A DNA stretch of 7,691 bases from Euryarchaeota archaeon UBA596 (GTDB lineage Archaea; Thermoplasmatota; Poseidoniia; Poseidoniales; Poseidoniaceae). The stretch spans positions 1 through 7,691 of the forward strand of contig DAGQ01000085.1 in NCBI GenBank assembly GCA_002498205.1, written 5' to 3'. Below, piece by piece: positions 5,965 through 7,691 of this stretch; within the stretch, counting starts at the first letter, position 1; each line of letters starts with the position of its first letter. Made by a program: the position numbers and the translations under genes. Below the pieces are notes generated by a model, which was given only the letters and a program-made list of their open reading frames with translations, had not been told where the DNA came from and searched no databases.

Positions 5965-6290
5965 ACAACACTTCTCATGGCTAATTCTATGCTTACAGAA
6001 TCTGGAATTGCAATTCTTGCAATTTGTCTTAATGCAACTTCATCTTTGTTTGTAGCTAATTTTACTTCAAGAAGTCTTTTGTGAATACGTATTTCCCAAT
6101 GATCATATGTTTCACAACCTTCTCCGTCTGGGGATTTTCTACAGGGTACAACTAATCTACGAGTAGGTAGAGGTATTGGACCTCTCATTGAAACTCCAGC
6201 ATTATCACAAATCGTCTTGATTGATTCGCAAACTTCATCAACGTCTTTATGTTTCTCGCTAGTTAATTTTATGACGGTGATACTGGCCAT
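5961..6290 (-). CDS. rps10: 30S ribosomal protein S10
   Basis: A 109-residue archaeal/eukaryotic-type ribosomal protein S10 (uS10), part of the head of the small ribosomal subunit. The diagnostic block GPIPLPTRRLVVPCRKSPDG (residues 37-56) is intact, as are HWEIRIHKRLLEV (64-76) and ALRQIARIAIPDSVSIEL (86-103). Length is slightly above the usual 102 or so residues. I chose the ATG at 6290 because AAGGTGAT lies 5-6 bases before it. An upstream in-frame ATG at 6308 would add MEGDLE, which is simply the translation of the Shine-Dalgarno region. The gene follows aEF-1A by 25 bases, the normal archaeal order at the end of the str operon, so the two are presumably co-transcribed. Its stop codon overlaps the stop of the convergent GINS-like gene. 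Confidence 0.97.
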   Translation of the reverse strand: MASITVIKLTSEKHKDVDEVCESIKTICDNAGVSMRGPIPLPTRRLVVPCRKSPDGEGCETYDHWEIRIHKRLLEVKLATNKDEVALRQIARIAIPDSVSIELAMRSVV

Positions 6291-6315
6291 TTCCAAATCA
6301 CCTTCCATTTAATAA

Positions 6316-7596
6316 TTATTTCTTTTGAATAGCGATACACATACCTGCAGCTACAGTTTTACCCATATCTCTGATAGCGAATCTGCATAATTCAGGGAAA
6401 TCATCCTTAGTTTCAATAGCCATTGGTTTTGTTGGTTGGAATTTAACAGTTGCAGCATCTCCAGTCTTTAAGAAAGAAGGAGTTGAACCATCTTTTAGAT
6501 TTTTCATTAATTCAACAAACTTAACAGCTACTTGGCTTGTATGGCAGTGGAATACTGGAGTATATCCGACAGAGATCGCTTTAGGTATATCCATGATTTG
6601 GATATTACCAACAAACGTTTCATCATGTCTTACGAATACTGGAGCAGATTCTGCATATCCTGCGACATCTCCTCTTCTTATGTCTTGTACAGAAAGTCCA
6701 CGACAGTTGAAACCAACATTGTCTCCTGGTTGAGCTTTATCAACGATTGTGTGGTGCATTTCAATTGACTTTACTTCAGCACTTTTACCGCTTGGATTAA
6801 AAACAACAGTTTTACCAGAGTTTAACATTCCAGTTTCAACTTTTCCTACTGGAACAGTTCCGATACCACCAATTTTGTATACATCTTGAATTGGTAACCT
6901 TAATGGCTTATCAATAGGTTTTGGAGGCATTGTAACATTATCAATTGCTTCAAATAGTGTAGGTCCACTATACCATGGTGTATTTTCTGATTTTTTGAAT
7001 ATATTATCTCCAATTAATGAAGAGCATGGAATCATTGGAACGTCTGCAGGGTTAAAACCAGCAACTTTTAGCAAGTTACTAACTTCCTCACATGCTTTCT
7101 TGTATTTGTCTTCTGACCAGTCAACACCAGAAATATCCATTTTATTTACATTAACAATTAATTGTGTAACACCCAAAACACGTGCTAAGAAAGCATGTTC
7201 TTTTGTTTGTGCATTTACACCATCATTTGCAGCACAAAGTAATACTGCAGCATCAGCTTGACTTGCTCCAGTGATCATATTCTTAACAAAATCTCTGTGA
7301 CCAGGTGCATCTATGATTGTCCAGTAGTAATTTGGTGTGAAGAATTCTTTATGAGCAACATCAATTGTTATTCCTCTTTCTCTTTCTTCTTTTAATCCGT
7401 CCATTACATAAGCCAGACCAAAACCTGCTTTTCCTTGTTCACTAGCAAGTTTCTCATTTTTTTCAATTACATGTTCTTCAATGTGACCACTATCTAACAA
7501 TAGACGTCCTACTGTTGTTGATTTTCCGTGGTCTACATGACCAATAAACACCATATTAAGATGTTCTTTGCTTTTATCTTCCCATTGTGAAGCCAT
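6316..7596 (-). CDS. tuf: Translation elongation factor aEF-1A (EF-1 alpha / EF-Tu family)
   Basis: A complete 426-residue GTPase that delivers aminoacyl-tRNA to the ribosome. All G-domain motifs are intact: P-loop GHVDHGKST (19-27), switch I ERGITID (73-79), DAPGH (96-100), NKMD (151-154) and CSSL (191-194). The two beta-barrel domains follow, with recognisable PLRLPIQDVYKIGGIGTVPVG (231-251) and the archaeal/eukaryotic C-terminal block RFAIRDMGKTVAAG. Length is normal for archaea (about 420-435). The N-terminus has a slightly longer polar lead (residues 2-12) than many relatives. The ATG at 7596 has AAGGAGTG upstream at the expected spacing. It is followed by S10, and the 95 bases before it contain a promoter-like TATA box, so this gene probably heads a two-gene transcript here. 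Confidence 0.98.
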   Translation of the reverse strand: MASQWEDKSKEHLNMVFIGHVDHGKSTTVGRLLLDSGHIEEHVIEKNEKLASEQGKAGFGLAYVMDGLKEERERGITIDVAHKEFFTPNYYWTIIDAPGHRDFVKNMITGASQADAAVLLCAANDGVNAQTKEHAFLARVLGVTQLIVNVNKMDISGVDWSEDKYKKACEEVSNLLKVAGFNPADVPMIPCSSLIGDNIFKKSENTPWYSGPTLFEAIDNVTMPPKPIDKPLRLPIQDVYKIGGIGTVPVGKVETGMLNSGKTVVFNPSGKSAEVKSIEMHHTIVDKAQPGDNVGFNCRGLSVQDIRRGDVAGYAESAPVFVRHDETFVGNIQIMDIPKAISVGYTPVFHCHTSQVAVKFVELMKNLKDGSTPSFLKTGDAATVKFQPTKPMAIETKDDFPELCRFAIRDMGKTVAAGMCIAIQKK

Positions 7597-7603
7597 CTTT
7601 TAA

Positions 7604-7641
7604 CACTCCTTACAAGCAGTCCGACCATAAACCCATATATG
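7604..7641 (-). promoter_or_regulatory. Promoter and ribosome binding site of the aEF-1A/S10 operon
   Basis: On the minus strand a TATA-box-like CATATATG lies at 7634-7641, and an AAGGAGTG Shine-Dalgarno at 7604-7611. Transcription starting about 25 bases after the TATA box would give a very short leader that just includes the Shine-Dalgarno, an arrangement seen for strongly expressed archaeal genes. The start site is inferred, not observed. Confidence 0.5.
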
Positions 7642-7691
7642 AAAGAAACTATTGAAAATTTGTTAAGTATTAATCATTTGAATGTAATACG

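Noticed and set aside
6291..6308. Longer S10 start at ATG 6308
   Set aside because: The extra codons cover the AAGGTGAT Shine-Dalgarno that serves the ATG at 6290, and known S10 proteins begin at about that point.

Overview
The window is an AT-rich piece of an archaeal chromosome. The translation proteins are of archaeal type (aEF-1A and a short S10), a GINS-like replication protein is present, and the tRNA-Leu has no encoded CCA. Several genes carry clear Shine-Dalgarno motifs (AAGGAGTG, AGGTGAT, GAGGTG, GGAG). The protein styles and gene set suggest a planktonic Thermoplasmatota lineage, such as a Marine Group II or III relative. That placement is an inference from composition and gene character; no database comparison was possible.

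Layout from left to right. Positions 1-740 (minus) hold the N-terminal part of a long, highly charged coiled-coil protein that runs off the left edge. Positions 813-4795 (minus) hold three genes that read like one transcription unit: a 1007-residue P1B-type metal-transporting ATPase, a small ArsR-like winged-helix regulator, and a protein made of three zinc ribbons. The last two are only 10 bases apart, and the Shine-Dalgarno of the third overlaps the stop of the second. Positions 4796-5082 hold a tRNA-Leu(CAA) gene on the minus strand and two AT-rich palindromes, probably the promoters of the ATPase unit and of the tRNA/GINS divergent pair. Positions 5083-5964 (plus) encode a Gins51-like replication factor with an unusually long acidic linker. 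Its stop codon overlaps the stop codon of the convergent S10 gene. Positions 5961-7596 (minus) are the end of a classical str-type operon, aEF-1A followed by ribosomal protein S10, with a good TATA box and Shine-Dalgarno upstream.

The translation and replication genes are ordinary housekeeping. The part worth attention is the ATPase-regulator-zinc ribbon cluster. The ATPase has an extra N-terminal membrane hairpin, one intact HMA metal-binding domain followed by what looks like a second, cysteine-free copy, an insertion before the actuator domain, and a membrane metal-site signature (CPC with HEFS) that fits none of the standard P1B subclasses. The regulator beside it lacks the classical ArsR cysteine metal site. 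The third gene carries twelve paired cysteines in three ribbons. Together they look like a metal-homeostasis unit of uncertain metal, and the transporter may be poorly predicted by standard subclass rules.
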